From Aeromonas veronii bv. veronii (GTDB taxonomy: Bacteria > Pseudomonadota > Gammaproteobacteria > Enterobacterales > Aeromonadaceae), in assembly GCF_000820225.1 (NCBI RefSeq), contig NZ_CDDK01000028.1, forward strand, positions 93,359-157,358: a stretch of 64,000 bases of DNA, read 5' to 3'. Positions within the stretch are counted from its first letter, which is position 1; every line of letters starts with the position of its first letter. The position numbers and the translations under genes were made by a program. Below are positions 19,714 through 28,164 of this stretch, in pieces. The notes beneath the pieces were generated by a model that worked only from the letters and a program-made list of their open reading frames with translations, was not told the DNA's origin and did no database searches.

Positions 19714-19746
19714 GCCGGTCTCGCCCAGCGCGAGGCCGGCCATTTT
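19714..19746 (+). terminator. Probable terminator of the ybhGFSR-type operon
   Basis: GCCGGTCTCGC pairs with GCGAGGCCGGC (11-bp stem, one G-T pair, 5-nt loop), followed by CATTTT. The U tract is short. Confidence 0.6.
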
Positions 19747-19874
19747 CCGCCAGAAGTTTTCACTCCCCGGCCGTGGGTAAACCGGGCTTTCCCTCCACCA
19801 CCCCTCACCCCGAGCCACCCCAGAAATCATCAACTGGTATACCTAATTTTGTATATCTTTGAATTTTATCGAAT

Positions 19875-19881
19875 TACCCCT
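19875..19881 (+). promoter_or_regulatory. Possible NarL/NarP heptamer upstream of nirB
   Basis: TACCCCT fits the NarL heptamer TACYYMT and lies 23 bp upstream of the FNR site. No convincing inverted partner is seen, and a 7-bp match is weak evidence. Confidence 0.3.
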
Positions 19882-19903
19882 GACGAGATATATAAATAGA
19901 CAC

Positions 19904-19917
19904 TTGATTTGCATCAA
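19904..19917 (+). promoter_or_regulatory. FNR-binding site of the nirBDC-cysG promoter
   Basis: TTGATTTGCATCAA is an exact TTGAT-N4-ATCAA FNR site. Its centre would place a class II transcription start near 19952, about 36 bp before nirB. Predicts anaerobic activation. Confidence 0.85.
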
Positions 19918-19987
19918 TTGCCCGCTCCGACTGACTGGGTAGCCTAGCCCCAGAATGATGTTTTATTACTCCAAACTAGAGGCAATC

Positions 19988-22534
19988 ATGAGCAAAGTCA
20001 GACTGGTCGTTGTGGGCAACGGCATGGTGGGGCACCGCTTCATCGAAGAGTTGATCGAGCGGGCCGACCCGGGCCGCTACGAGATCACCGTCTTCGGTGC
20101 AGAACCCCGTCCCGCCTACGATCGCGTCCATCTCTCCTCCTACTTCTCCCATCACACCAGCGAAGATCTCTCCCTCGTCAAACCCGGTTTCTACGACAAG
20201 CACGGCATCCGCCTGCTGCTCGGCGAAGCGGTGAAAAAAATCGACAGGGCCAACCGCGAAGTGCACTCCAACAAGGGGACTGTGGTCGGGTACGACAAGC
20301 TGGTGCTGGCCACCGGCTCCTACCCCTGGGTGCCGCCCATTGCGGGCAGTCAGCACCACGAGTGCTTCGTCTATCGCACCATCGAGGATCTGAAAGCCAT
20401 TCGCAGCGCCGCCAGGAGTGGCAAGAGCGGGGTGGTGATCGGGGGCGGCCTGCTTGGCCTTGAAGCGGCAGGTGCCCTCAAGGCACTGGGTCTCGAGACC
20501 CACGTGGTGGAGTTTGCTCCGGTGCTGATGGCCGAGCAGCTCGACGGTCAGGGCGGCCAGCTACTGCGCCGCAAGATTGAATCCATGGGCGTGCAAGTGC
20601 ACACCAGCAAGAGCACCAGCGAGATCCTGATGCATGGCGGCGAACAGGCGAAACACCGCCTCGCCTTCGCCGACGGCAGCCAGCTTGAAGTGGATGTGGT
20701 GGTCTTCTCCACCGGCATTCGTCCGCAAGATACGTTGGGCCGCTACGGTGATCTCGCCATCGCCGAGCGCGGCGGCATCGTCATCGACGATCACTGCCTC
20801 ACCTCCGACCCCGACATCTACGCCATCGGCGAGTGCGCCGCCTGGCAGGGCCGCTTCTTCGGGCTGGTGGCGCCGGGCTACAAGATGGCCCAGATCACCG
20901 TCGACCATCTGCAGGGCGGCGACAGCCGTTTCGAAGGGGCGGACATGAGCGCCAAGCTCAAGCTGCTCGGCGTCTCCGTCGGCTCCATCGGTGATGCCCA
21001 CGGCCGCACCCCGGGCAGCCACAGCTATGTGTTTCAGGACGATCAGGCCGGCGTCTACAAGAAGATCGTGGTGAGCGAAGACAACAGCCGATTGCTCGGC
21101 GCCGTGCTGGTGGGTGACGTGGAAGATTACGGCAACCTGCTGCAGATGATGCTCAACGCCCTGCCGCTGCCGAGCCACCCGGATACCCTGATCCTGCCCG
21201 CCTACGCCGGTGCCAAACCGACGCTGGGGGTGGATGCCCTGCCGGAAAGCGCCCAGATCTGCTCCTGCTTCGACGTCTCCAAGGGCGACATCGCCAAGGC
21301 GGTGGCCGAGGGTCACACCACCCTTGCCGCCATCAAGCAGCACACCAAGGCCGGTACCGGCTGCGGCGGCTGCGTGCCGCTCATCAGCCAGGTGCTCAAC
21401 GCCGAACTGGTGAAGCAGGGCATCGAGGTCAACAACCACCTCTGCGCCCACTTCCCCCACTCCCGTCAGGAGCTGTTCCATCTGGTCAAGGTGGAGGGGA
21501 TCAAGAGCTTCGACGAGCTGCTGGCCAAACACGGTCAGGGCTATGGCTGCGAGGTGTGCAAACCGACCGTCGGCTCCATCCTCGCCTCCTGCTGGAACGA
21601 GCATGTGCTGAGCCCGCGCAACATCCCGTTGCAGGACACCAACGACATCTTCCTCGGCAACATGCAGAAGGATGGCAGCTACTCCGTCATCCCGCGCATG
21701 GCCGGTGGCGAAGTGACCCCGGAAGGGCTGCTGGCGGTGGCCGAAGTGGCCCGCGACTACAAGCTCTACACCAAGATCACCGGCGCCCAGCGCATCGGCC
21801 TGTTCGGGGCCCAGAAGGATGACCTGCCCGCCATCTGGCGCAAGCTGCTGGCGGCCGGATTCGAGACCGGTCAGGCCTACGCCAAGGCGCTGCGCATGGC
21901 CAAGACCTGCGTCGGCAGCACCTGGTGCCGCTTCGGCGTACAGGACAGCGTCGGCCTCGGGGTCTTCCTCGAGAACCGCTACAAGGGCATTCGCACCCCG
22001 CACAAGATGAAGTTCGGCGTCTCCGGCTGTACCCGCGAATGTGCGGAAGCGCAGGGCAAGGACGTCGGCATCATCGCCACCGACGCGGGCTGGAACCTCT
22101 ATGTGGGCGGCAACGGCGGCATGAAACCGCGCCACGCCGACCTGCTGGCGTCTGACCTCGACCGCGAGACGCTGATCAAGCTGATCGACCGCTTTATGAT
22201 GTTCTACGTCACCAGCGCCGACAAACTGCAGCGCACCTCGGTCTGGCTCGGCAATCTGGAAGGGGGCGTCGACTACCTACGCGAGGTGATCGTCGACGAC
22301 AAGCTGGGGCTGGCCGAGACGCTGGAGCGCGATATCCAGACCCTTATCGACAGCTACGAGTGCGAATGGTCGCGCACCCTCAGTGAAGAGGAGGCGCTCA
22401 AGCGCTTCAGCCACTTCATCAACAGCGACAAGCGCGACCCAGACGTTCAGTTCGTCAGCGAGCGCGACCAGCACAGACCCGCCACTCCGGCCGAGCGCAT
22501 CCCCGTCTACCAGATCGAGGTGGAGACCAAATGA
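19988..22534 (+). CDS. nirB: NADH-dependent nitrite reductase, large subunit
   Basis: Cytoplasmic siroheme enzyme that reduces nitrite to ammonium with NADH. The protein has 848 residues (E. coli 847). In order: an FAD/NAD(P)-binding domain starting VVVGNGMVGHRF and containing GGGLLGLEAAGALKALG; a BFD-like [2Fe-2S] segment (CSCFDVSKGDI ... GTGCGGC); and a nitrite/sulfite reductase half with the siroheme/4Fe-4S cysteines in KTCVGSTWCRFG and GVSGCTRECAE. The start at 19988 follows GAGGCA; an in-frame ATG 11 codons earlier is not conserved. It overlaps nirD by 4 bp. Confidence 0.97.
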   Translation: MSKVRLVVVGNGMVGHRFIEELIERADPGRYEITVFGAEPRPAYDRVHLSSYFSHHTSEDLSLVKPGFYDKHGIRLLLGEAVKKIDRANREVHSNKGTVVGYDKLVLATGSYPWVPPIAGSQHHECFVYRTIEDLKAIRSAARSGKSGVVIGGGLLGLEAAGALKALGLETHVVEFAPVLMAEQLDGQGGQLLRRKIESMGVQVHTSKSTSEILMHGGEQAKHRLAFADGSQLEVDVVVFSTGIRPQDTLGRYGDLAIAERGGIVIDDHCLTSDPDIYAIGECAAWQGRFFGLVAPGYKMAQITVDHLQGGDSRFEGADMSAKLKLLGVSVGSIGDAHGRTPGSHSYVFQDDQAGVYKKIVVSEDNSRLLGAVLVGDVEDYGNLLQMMLNALPLPSHPDTLILPAYAGAKPTLGVDALPESAQICSCFDVSKGDIAKAVAEGHTTLAAIKQHTKAGTGCGGCVPLISQVLNAELVKQGIEVNNHLCAHFPHSRQELFHLVKVEGIKSFDELLAKHGQGYGCEVCKPTVGSILASCWNEHVLSPRNIPLQDTNDIFLGNMQKDGSYSVIPRMAGGEVTPEGLLAVAEVARDYKLYTKITGAQRIGLFGAQKDDLPAIWRKLLAAGFETGQAYAKALRMAKTCVGSTWCRFGVQDSVGLGVFLENRYKGIRTPHKMKFGVSGCTRECAEAQGKDVGIIATDAGWNLYVGGNGGMKPRHADLLASDLDRETLIKLIDRFMMFYVTSADKLQRTSVWLGNLEGGVDYLREVIVDDKLGLAETLERDIQTLIDSYECEWSRTLSEEEALKRFSHFINSDKRDPDVQFVSERDQHRPATPAERIPVYQIEVETK

Positions 22535-22851
22535 TGAAATTAGCCTGCCAACTCAACGATATCCTGCCGGGCACCGGTGTCTGCGCACTCATTGAAGGTC
22601 GCCAGATCGCTCTGTTCCGCCCGAGCGCGGCCGCCGAGGTGTTCGCCATCGACAACCGGGATCCCTTCTTCGCCGCCAACGTGCTGTCGCGTGGCCTGAT
22701 CTGCGAACACGACGGCGAGCTCTGGGTCGCCAGCCCGCTCAAGAAGCAGCGCTTTCGTCTGAGCGATGGCCACTGCTTCGACAACCCTGCGATGTCGGTG
22801 CAGAGCTATCCCGTTGAAGTGCGCGATCAGCAGGTCTGGGTCGCCGTCTGA
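22531..22851 (+). CDS. nirD: Nitrite reductase small subunit NirD
   Basis: Rieske-like small subunit of 106 residues (E. coli 108) that partners NirB. It shows the Rieske-fold pattern without the full Fe-S ligand set, as usual for NirD; ICEHDGELWV and GHCFDNPAMSVQSYPVEV are recognisable. The gene starts inside the nirB stop. Its last 60 bp are repeated just downstream at 22872-22931. Confidence 0.95.
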   Translation: MMKLACQLNDILPGTGVCALIEGRQIALFRPSAAAEVFAIDNRDPFFAANVLSRGLICEHDGELWVASPLKKQRFRLSDGHCFDNPAMSVQSYPVEVRDQQVWVAV

Positions 22852-22931
22852 TGTCGACAACCCCCAGATCTATGTCGGTACAGGGATACCCCGTTGAAGT
22901 GCGCGACCAGCAGGTCTGGGTCGCCGTCTAA
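22852..22931 (+). pseudogene. Partial duplicate of the nirD 3' end
   Basis: Positions 22872-22931 repeat 22792-22851 with a handful of substitutions and the same length, including the closing sense codons and a stop (TAA instead of TGA). A further shared TCGACAACCC lies 5' of both copies, with a 4-nt offset. The copy encodes the tail MSVQGYPVEVRDQQVWVAV with no start region. It looks like a decayed tandem duplication. Confidence 0.85.
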
Positions 22932-22987
22932 GCCGATTTCACTCTCTTTCGGGCTGCCTGTGGGCAGCCCTTTCAAGGACTCACAAG

Positions 22988-23800
22988 ATGTACACGGAAA
23001 CCATCAACAAGTGCGCCGCCAACGCGGCCCGCATCAACCGCTTCGAGCGCAGCGACAAGCTCGGCTTCTGGCTCAGCTCCGCCATGGCGGGGGCCTATGT
23101 GGGCCTCGGCATCATCCTCATCTTCACCCTCGGCAATCTGGTGGATCCCGCCATCCGGCCGCTGGTGATGGGGGCCACCTTCGGCATCGCCCTGACGCTG
23201 GTGATCATCGCCGGCTCCGAGCTGTTTACCGGCCACACCATGTTCCTCACCTTCGGGGTGAAGACGGGCAAGATCACCATGGCCGACCTGCTGCGTATCC
23301 TGCCGCAGACCTGGGCCGGCAACCTGATTGGCTCCATCGTGGTGGCGCTCATCTACTCCTACGGCGGCAGCCTGCTGCCGGACGCGGGCAGTCTGGCCCA
23401 CAAGGTGGCGCTGGCCAAGACCCAGGCCCCGACGCTGACCCTGTTTATGAAGGGGATCCTCTGCAACTGGCTGGTCTGCCTTGCCATCTGGATGGCGCTG
23501 CGCACCGAAGGGGCCGCCCGCTTCATCGCCATCTGGTGGTGCCTGCTGGCCTTTATCGCCTCCGGCTACGAGCACTCCATCGCCAACATGACCCTGTTTG
23601 CCCTCTCCTGGTTTGGTGCCCACTCAGATGCCTACACCCTGGGCGGCATCGGCCACAACCTGCTGTGGGTGACCCTGGGCAACACAGTCTCCGGCGTCCT
23701 CTTTATGGGCCTCGGCTACTGGTATGCCACCCCGAAAGCTGAGCGCCCAGTTGCAGTGAGCGAGACCACCAGCACCGCCAACCAGACACAAACCGCCTGA
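22988..23800 (+). CDS. nirC: Nitrite transporter NirC (FNT family)
   Basis: Inner-membrane formate/nitrite-family channel of 270 residues with six hydrophobic segments. Family features include AGAYVGLGIIL, GSELFTGHTMFL in the first half and the matching GYEHSIANMT in the second. It imports nitrite for NirBD or exports excess nitrite. It lies 136 bp after nirD, with the duplicated nirD fragment between, and 12 bp before cysG. Confidence 0.94.
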   Translation: MYTETINKCAANAARINRFERSDKLGFWLSSAMAGAYVGLGIILIFTLGNLVDPAIRPLVMGATFGIALTLVIIAGSELFTGHTMFLTFGVKTGKITMADLLRILPQTWAGNLIGSIVVALIYSYGGSLLPDAGSLAHKVALAKTQAPTLTLFMKGILCNWLVCLAIWMALRTEGAARFIAIWWCLLAFIASGYEHSIANMTLFALSWFGAHSDAYTLGGIGHNLLWVTLGNTVSGVLFMGLGYWYATPKAERPVAVSETTSTANQTQTA

Positions 23801-23812
23801 TCCGGAGGCCCC

Positions 23813-25213
23813 ATGGACTACTTGCCCATCTTTTGCCGACTCGACAACAAACCCGTGCTGCTGGTCGGCGGCGGCGAGGTAGCGGAGCGCAAGGCGCGCC
23901 TGCTGCTGGATGCCGGTGCCCAGCTCACCGTGGTCGCGCCCGAGCTCGACCCCGAGCTGGCGGAACTGGCTGCCAACGGGAGCATCGAGTGGCTGGCGGG
24001 TGAATTTGCACCGCAGCAACTGGCGGGCAAGTGGCTGGTGGTGGCAGCCACCGATCGGCGCGAGGTGAATGCGCTGGTTTACCAGAGCGCCAATCAGGCG
24101 CGGATCTTTGCCAACGTGGTGGATGACCCGAAACGCTCCAGCTTCATCATGCCGTCGATCATCGACCGCTCGCCACTGATGGTGGCCATCTCCTCCGGCG
24201 GCAAGGCGCCGGTGCTGGCCCGGCTGCTGCGGGAAAAACTGGAAGCCCTGCTGCCGCAACATCTGGGGGCCGTGGCGACCTTCGCCGGCAGCCTGCGGGA
24301 GCGGGTCAAGGCGCGATTCGCCACCATGGGAGAGCGGCGCCGCTTCTGGGAGCGGCTGCTCGGGGCGGATCGGCTCGGGCAGGCGCTGGCGCGGGGCGAT
24401 AGCGCCTCTGCCCACCAGCTGGCCGACAACCTGTTTGCCGACGGGAGCCAGACCGGAGGCGAGGTGGTACTGGTGGGAGCCGGCCCCGGCGATCCGGGTC
24501 TGCTCACCCTGCACGCCCTGCGCCAGATGCAGCAGGCGGACGTGGTGGTCTATGACCGACTGGTCTCTGACGAAGTGATGGCGCTGGTGCGCCGCGACGC
24601 CAAGCGCATCTTCGTCGGCAAGCAGGCGGGCAACCACTGCGTGCCGCAGGAGGGGATCAACCAGCTGTTGCTGGAGGAGGCGAAGAAGGGGCAGCGGGTG
24701 GTACGGCTAAAGGGGGGCGACCCCTTTATCTTCGGCCGTGGCGGCGAGGAGCTGGAGACGCTGGTCGGCACTGGCATCGGCTTTCAGGTGGTGCCGGGGA
24801 TCACCGCGGCCAGCGGCTGCGCCGCCTACGCCGGCATTCCATTGACCCACCGCGACCATGCCCAGAGCGTCCGTTTCGTCACCGCCCACGGCAAGGGGGG
24901 CGCCCGGGATCTCGACTGGCCGCTGCTCGCCAAGGACAAACAGACTCTGGTGTTCTACATGGGGCTCTCCTCCTGCGCCACCATCCGTGAACAGCTGCTG
25001 GCCCACGGCAAGGCAGGCGACACCCCGGTGGCGCTGATCGAGCGCGGCACCCAGCCCTGCCAGCGGGTCATTCGCGGCACTCTCGATGAGCTACCCGCGC
25101 TGGCGGTGGGGGTCGAAAGCCCGGCGCTGATCATGGTGGGCTCGGTAGTGACCCTGGCCGACCGGCTCGCCTGGTTTGGCGAGGCCCCGCAGCGCCAGCG
25201 AGCCCTCGCCTGA
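23813..25213 (+). CDS. cysG: Siroheme synthase (multifunctional)
   Basis: Makes siroheme from uroporphyrinogen III. The protein has 466 residues with two fused parts. Residues 1-210 are the dehydrogenase/ferrochelatase with NAD motif [14 protein letters not shown] and the [22 protein letters not shown] block. Residues from about 217 are the SAM-dependent methyltransferase, with [12 protein letters not shown] and [16 protein letters not shown]. The Shine-Dalgarno GGAGG precedes the ATG at 23813. Location after nirC supplies the NirB cofactor. A terminator follows at 25236. Confidence 0.97.
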   Translation: MDYLPIFCRLDNKPVLLVGGGEVAERKARLLLDAGAQLTVVAPELDPELAELAANGSIEWLAGEFAPQQLAGKWLVVAATDRREVNALVYQSANQARIFANVVDDPKRSSFIMPSIIDRSPLMVAISSGGKAPVLARLLREKLEALLPQHLGAVATFAGSLRERVKARFATMGERRRFWERLLGADRLGQALARGDSASAHQLADNLFADGSQTGGEVVLVGAGPGDPGLLTLHALRQMQQADVVVYDRLVSDEVMALVRRDAKRIFVGKQAGNHCVPQEGINQLLLEEAKKGQRVVRLKGGDPFIFGRGGEELETLVGTGIGFQVVPGITAASGCAAYAGIPLTHRDHAQSVRFVTAHGKGGARDLDWPLLAKDKQTLVFYMGLSSCATIREQLLAHGKAGDTPVALIERGTQPCQRVIRGTLDELPALAVGVESPALIMVGSVVTLADRLAWFGEAPQRQRALA

Positions 25214-25235
25214 GGGATCCTCGGCAACTCACCAT

Positions 25236-25263
25236 GAGGCCACCAGCAGGTGGCCTCACTTTT
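25236..25263 (+). terminator. Terminator of nirBDC-cysG
   Basis: GAGGCCACC and GGTGGCCTC form a perfect 9-bp stem with an AGCA loop, followed by ACTTTT. Confidence 0.8.
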
Positions 25264-25359
25264 ACCCCCCTCTTCTCCCATCACGGTCATAACCTGTTGT
25301 TTTAAGTCTGGTATCCTATGGGCATTGAGCCCTTGGCTACCATCTCAGGAATTCATCCC

Positions 25360-26784
25360 ATGTCTCTTCCCATCAAGAACAGCGCCCGGCAGCGCGCGGA
25401 TGACAGATCCCGCATTCTCACCCTGCTGCTGCGCGATGATGCCCTCACCGACAGCCTGCTCGATCCGCAGGTGGTGCAGGATGCCGAGCAGCGCGATCAG
25501 ACCAGCGAACTCACCACGCTGGTCAACGGGTTGCCCGCCGCCGACGTCGCCGATGCGCTGGAGTCGCTGCCGCCCGATGAGCGTCATGCCCTGTGGGCGC
25601 TGGTGGAGGAGGAGAAGCGCGGCCAGATCCTGGTCGAGGCGTCGGAGACGGTGTGGGACAGCCTCATCAGCGGGATGAGCGACAAGGAGCTGCTGCACGC
25701 CCTGCGCACCCTGGATATCGACGACCAGATCTATCTGGGCCAGTACCTGCCACGCAACCTGATGGGGCGGCTGCTCACCTATATGGCCCCCGCCGAGCGG
25801 GATCGGGTGCGGGAGGTGATCCGCTACGGCAAGCACACCGTCGGCGCCATGATGGATTTCGAGATCATCACCATCCGCCCCGAGGTGACGCTCGCCACCG
25901 TCCAGCGCTATCTGCGCCTGCGCGGCAAGATCCCCGCCAACACCGACAAGCTGTTCGTCATCGACCGGCGCAACCACCTGCTGGGGGAGCTGGCCCTCAC
26001 CACAGTACTGCTGCACAAGCCCGCCACCCTGGTGAGCGACGTGATGGAGCGGGATCCGGTCACCTTCGATCCGGAGGATAACGACGAAGCGGCCGCCCGC
26101 ACCTTTGAACGGGATGACCTGCTCTCCGCCGCCGTGGTGGATGGCAAAGGCAAGCTGATGGGCCGCCTCACCGTCGAAGAGGTGGTGGATCTGGTCTATG
26201 AGGAGAGTGACACCGACCTGCGCCGGATGGGGGGTATCAGCGAGGATGAAGACGTATTCGCGCCCGTCTCCAAGGCGGTCAAGACCCGCTGGGCCTGGCT
26301 TGCCATCAACCTCTGCACCGCCTTTGTCGCCTCGCGGGTGATCGGCCTGTTCGAGCACACCATCTCGCAGCTGGTAGCACTGGCGGCGCTGATGCCCATC
26401 GTCGCTGGGATCGGCGGCAACACCGGCAACCAGACCATCACCATGATAGTGCGGGCGCTAGCACTGCAGCACATTCAGGCGGGCAACCTCTCCTTCCTGT
26501 TGCTGCGGGAACTCGGCGTCGCCTTTATCAACGGGCTGGTGTGGGGCGGCACCATGGGCATTGCCACCTATCTGCTCTATCAGGATGCGGCGCTCGGCGC
26601 CGTGATGACGCTCGCCATGATGCTCAACCTGCTGGTGGCGGCGCTGATGGGGGTCATTATCCCCATGACCATGACCCGCCTCGGCCGCGACCCGGCGGTG
26701 GGAGCCAGCGTGATGATCACCGCCATCACCGACACCGGCGGCTTCTTTATCTTCCTCGGGCTGGCGACCCTGTTCCTGCTGTAA
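25360..26784 (+). CDS. mgtE: Magnesium transporter MgtE
   Basis: Inner-membrane Mg2+ channel of 474 residues. The N-terminal MgtE_N superhelical domain (VNGLPAADVADALESLPPDE; SDKELLHALRTLD) is followed by a pair of CBS domains containing MMDFEIITIRPEVTLATVQ and VVDLVYEE. About five transmembrane helices in the last 180 residues carry the typical GIGGNTGNQ motif. The ATG at 25360 has AGGAA upstream; a start 14 codons earlier is not conserved. Single-gene unit between terminators. Confidence 0.95.
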   Translation: MSLPIKNSARQRADDRSRILTLLLRDDALTDSLLDPQVVQDAEQRDQTSELTTLVNGLPAADVADALESLPPDERHALWALVEEEKRGQILVEASETVWDSLISGMSDKELLHALRTLDIDDQIYLGQYLPRNLMGRLLTYMAPAERDRVREVIRYGKHTVGAMMDFEIITIRPEVTLATVQRYLRLRGKIPANTDKLFVIDRRNHLLGELALTTVLLHKPATLVSDVMERDPVTFDPEDNDEAAARTFERDDLLSAAVVDGKGKLMGRLTVEEVVDLVYEESDTDLRRMGGISEDEDVFAPVSKAVKTRWAWLAINLCTAFVASRVIGLFEHTISQLVALAALMPIVAGIGGNTGNQTITMIVRALALQHIQAGNLSFLLLRELGVAFINGLVWGGTMGIATYLLYQDAALGAVMTLAMMLNLLVAALMGVIIPMTMTRLGRDPAVGASVMITAITDTGGFFIFLGLATLFLL

Positions 26785-26797
26785 ACCATGCGTTGAA

Positions 26798-26830
26798 AAC
26801 AACAAGGGAGCCACTGGCTCCCTTGTTGTT
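26798..26830. terminator. Bidirectional terminator between mgtE and the lipoprotein gene
   Basis: AACAACAAGGGAGCCA is the exact reverse complement of TGGCTCCCTTGTTGTT one base later, a 16-bp perfect stem between convergent genes. Confidence 0.85.
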
Positions 26831-26864
26831 TCAGGCGCGTTTGCCCACCCCTGCCGTTAGCTGC

Positions 26865-27806
26865 TTATCGCTTGTCAGCGGTGATCAGCAAGCCATTGGT
26901 GTCGGGGAAGCCGATGACCAGCGCCTCTTTTTTGGCATCCGTGGTATAGGTGGTGACATAGGCGACGCGGTTATCCATCGCCCGGGCCAGAGCAGCATTC
27001 CAGAGGTTTTCGATCGGCGTGGCGGCAGCGGATTGCTTGAAGTTGCACTTGCCAAACCCGGTCATGGTCAGCTTGCTCAACCCGGCCGTCGCACTCCCCT
27101 CGCCCACCAGCGTACAACCTGCCGCCGGAAACTCGATCGCCACCGTCAGCTTGCCGCCGTTGTTGGTGGTATCCACCTTGCCCACCATGTCGCTGCTGAA
27201 GCCATCGCTGCCCGTGGCACTCCAGCTGGCCGTGGTCACCGCTTTGGTGGTCAGGGCCGTCACCGCCACATGACCACTGAAACCGGAATAGATGGGGGAG
27301 TTGTCGGAGAACTTGGTGCCAGTTCGGGTGAAATCAAAAACCCAGCGCTTGCTCTCCTTGCCCTGCAGATCAATGACCGGCTGATCCTGGAAGGTGATGA
27401 GGTTGTGGTCGTTGGTCACCGAGCTGAGCGCCGTGCTGGTGCCGAGCCGTTCGCTGTTGCGGATCAACTGCACCGGGTAGATCCCGTCTTTGTCGGCTTT
27501 CTGGTCAGCCTGACCCAGCCACTGGCTGTTGGTCTCGACCTTGCCCACCTGATGATCCACCCAGACACCCCAGTGCTGCACGGTTTCACCCTTCGGGTAG
27601 ACCAGCGCCAGACCATCCAGCTCCTTGATCATGCGCGGCGTCGCCTTGTCGCCGTCGCGGCTCATCAGATTCGCTTGGTAAAGACCCGCCTCCGGCAGGG
27701 CCAGTGGCACCCGCTTGGCAATGCTGTTGGCAGCTTTTTCGCTGTCACAGGCAGACAGGGCCGCAGCGCAGGCGATGGCCAGCAGCGCTTTGTTGTGCAT
27801 TTTCAT
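26865..27806 (-). CDS. Unrecognised lipoprotein
   Basis: I do not recognise this family. The protein has 313 residues. The first 20 are a lipoprotein signal peptide ending in the lipobox LSAC (Cys20), with Asp at +2, which in enterobacteria favours retention in the inner membrane. The rest has no transmembrane segment and alternates short beta-like stretches, with two further cysteines around AAGCTL and GKCNF that could form a disulfide. It is rich in Thr, Ser and Ala. It faces mgtE across a shared terminator and is divergent from cpdB. A surface or envelope role is the only supported inference. Confidence 0.8.
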   Translation of the reverse strand: MKMHNKALLAIACAAALSACDSEKAANSIAKRVPLALPEAGLYQANLMSRDGDKATPRMIKELDGLALVYPKGETVQHWGVWVDHQVGKVETNSQWLGQADQKADKDGIYPVQLIRNSERLGTSTALSSVTNDHNLITFQDQPVIDLQGKESKRWVFDFTRTGTKFSDNSPIYSGFSGHVAVTALTTKAVTTASWSATGSDGFSSDMVGKVDTTNNGGKLTVAIEFPAAGCTLVGEGSATAGLSKLTMTGFGKCNFKQSAAATPIENLWNAALARAMDNRVAYVTTYTTDAKKEALVIGFPDTNGLLITADKR

Positions 27807-28164
27807 GAGGTTTTATTCCTTGCTGTCGCTTTGTAATTTTTAGATGCAATCAATCGCCGCTGAATTTAAGGGAAAGGTCATCTATCAGTCGAATGGAGAT
27901 CTGTAACCAACCATTACAGCCTCGCAGGAGCGGCAAGCCGCGCAGCTTGCTCCGACCGCACAACGGTGACTACAGGGTGACTCACGGCGGAAAAGCAGCG
28001 AAAGTAGCGGCCCTGAAGAAAGACAAAAAACAGATGAAAATCAGAGCCATAACTCTATTAACAAGAGAGTAATTAGCCCGAATTGCCAGCCTGCTCACAA
28101 TCGGATTCTTTTGCTGTCGATAGAATGCACCACGCTGGCATACCCATAACAAGAGAATCCAACA
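27807..28164. other. Intergenic region between lipoprotein gene and cpdB
   Basis: This 358-bp spacer between divergent genes should hold both promoters. I see only an imperfect inverted repeat around 27930-27957 (GGAGCGGCAAG with GCTTGCTCC) and AT-rich sequence near 28015-28080. No gene is supported. Confidence 0.4.

Noticed and set aside
17340..19808. Long antisense reading frame (over 800 codons) opposite the ybhS/ybhR-type genes
   Set aside because: Low-complexity His/Gln/Gly-rich product that mirrors the codon bias of the membrane-protein genes on the plus strand.
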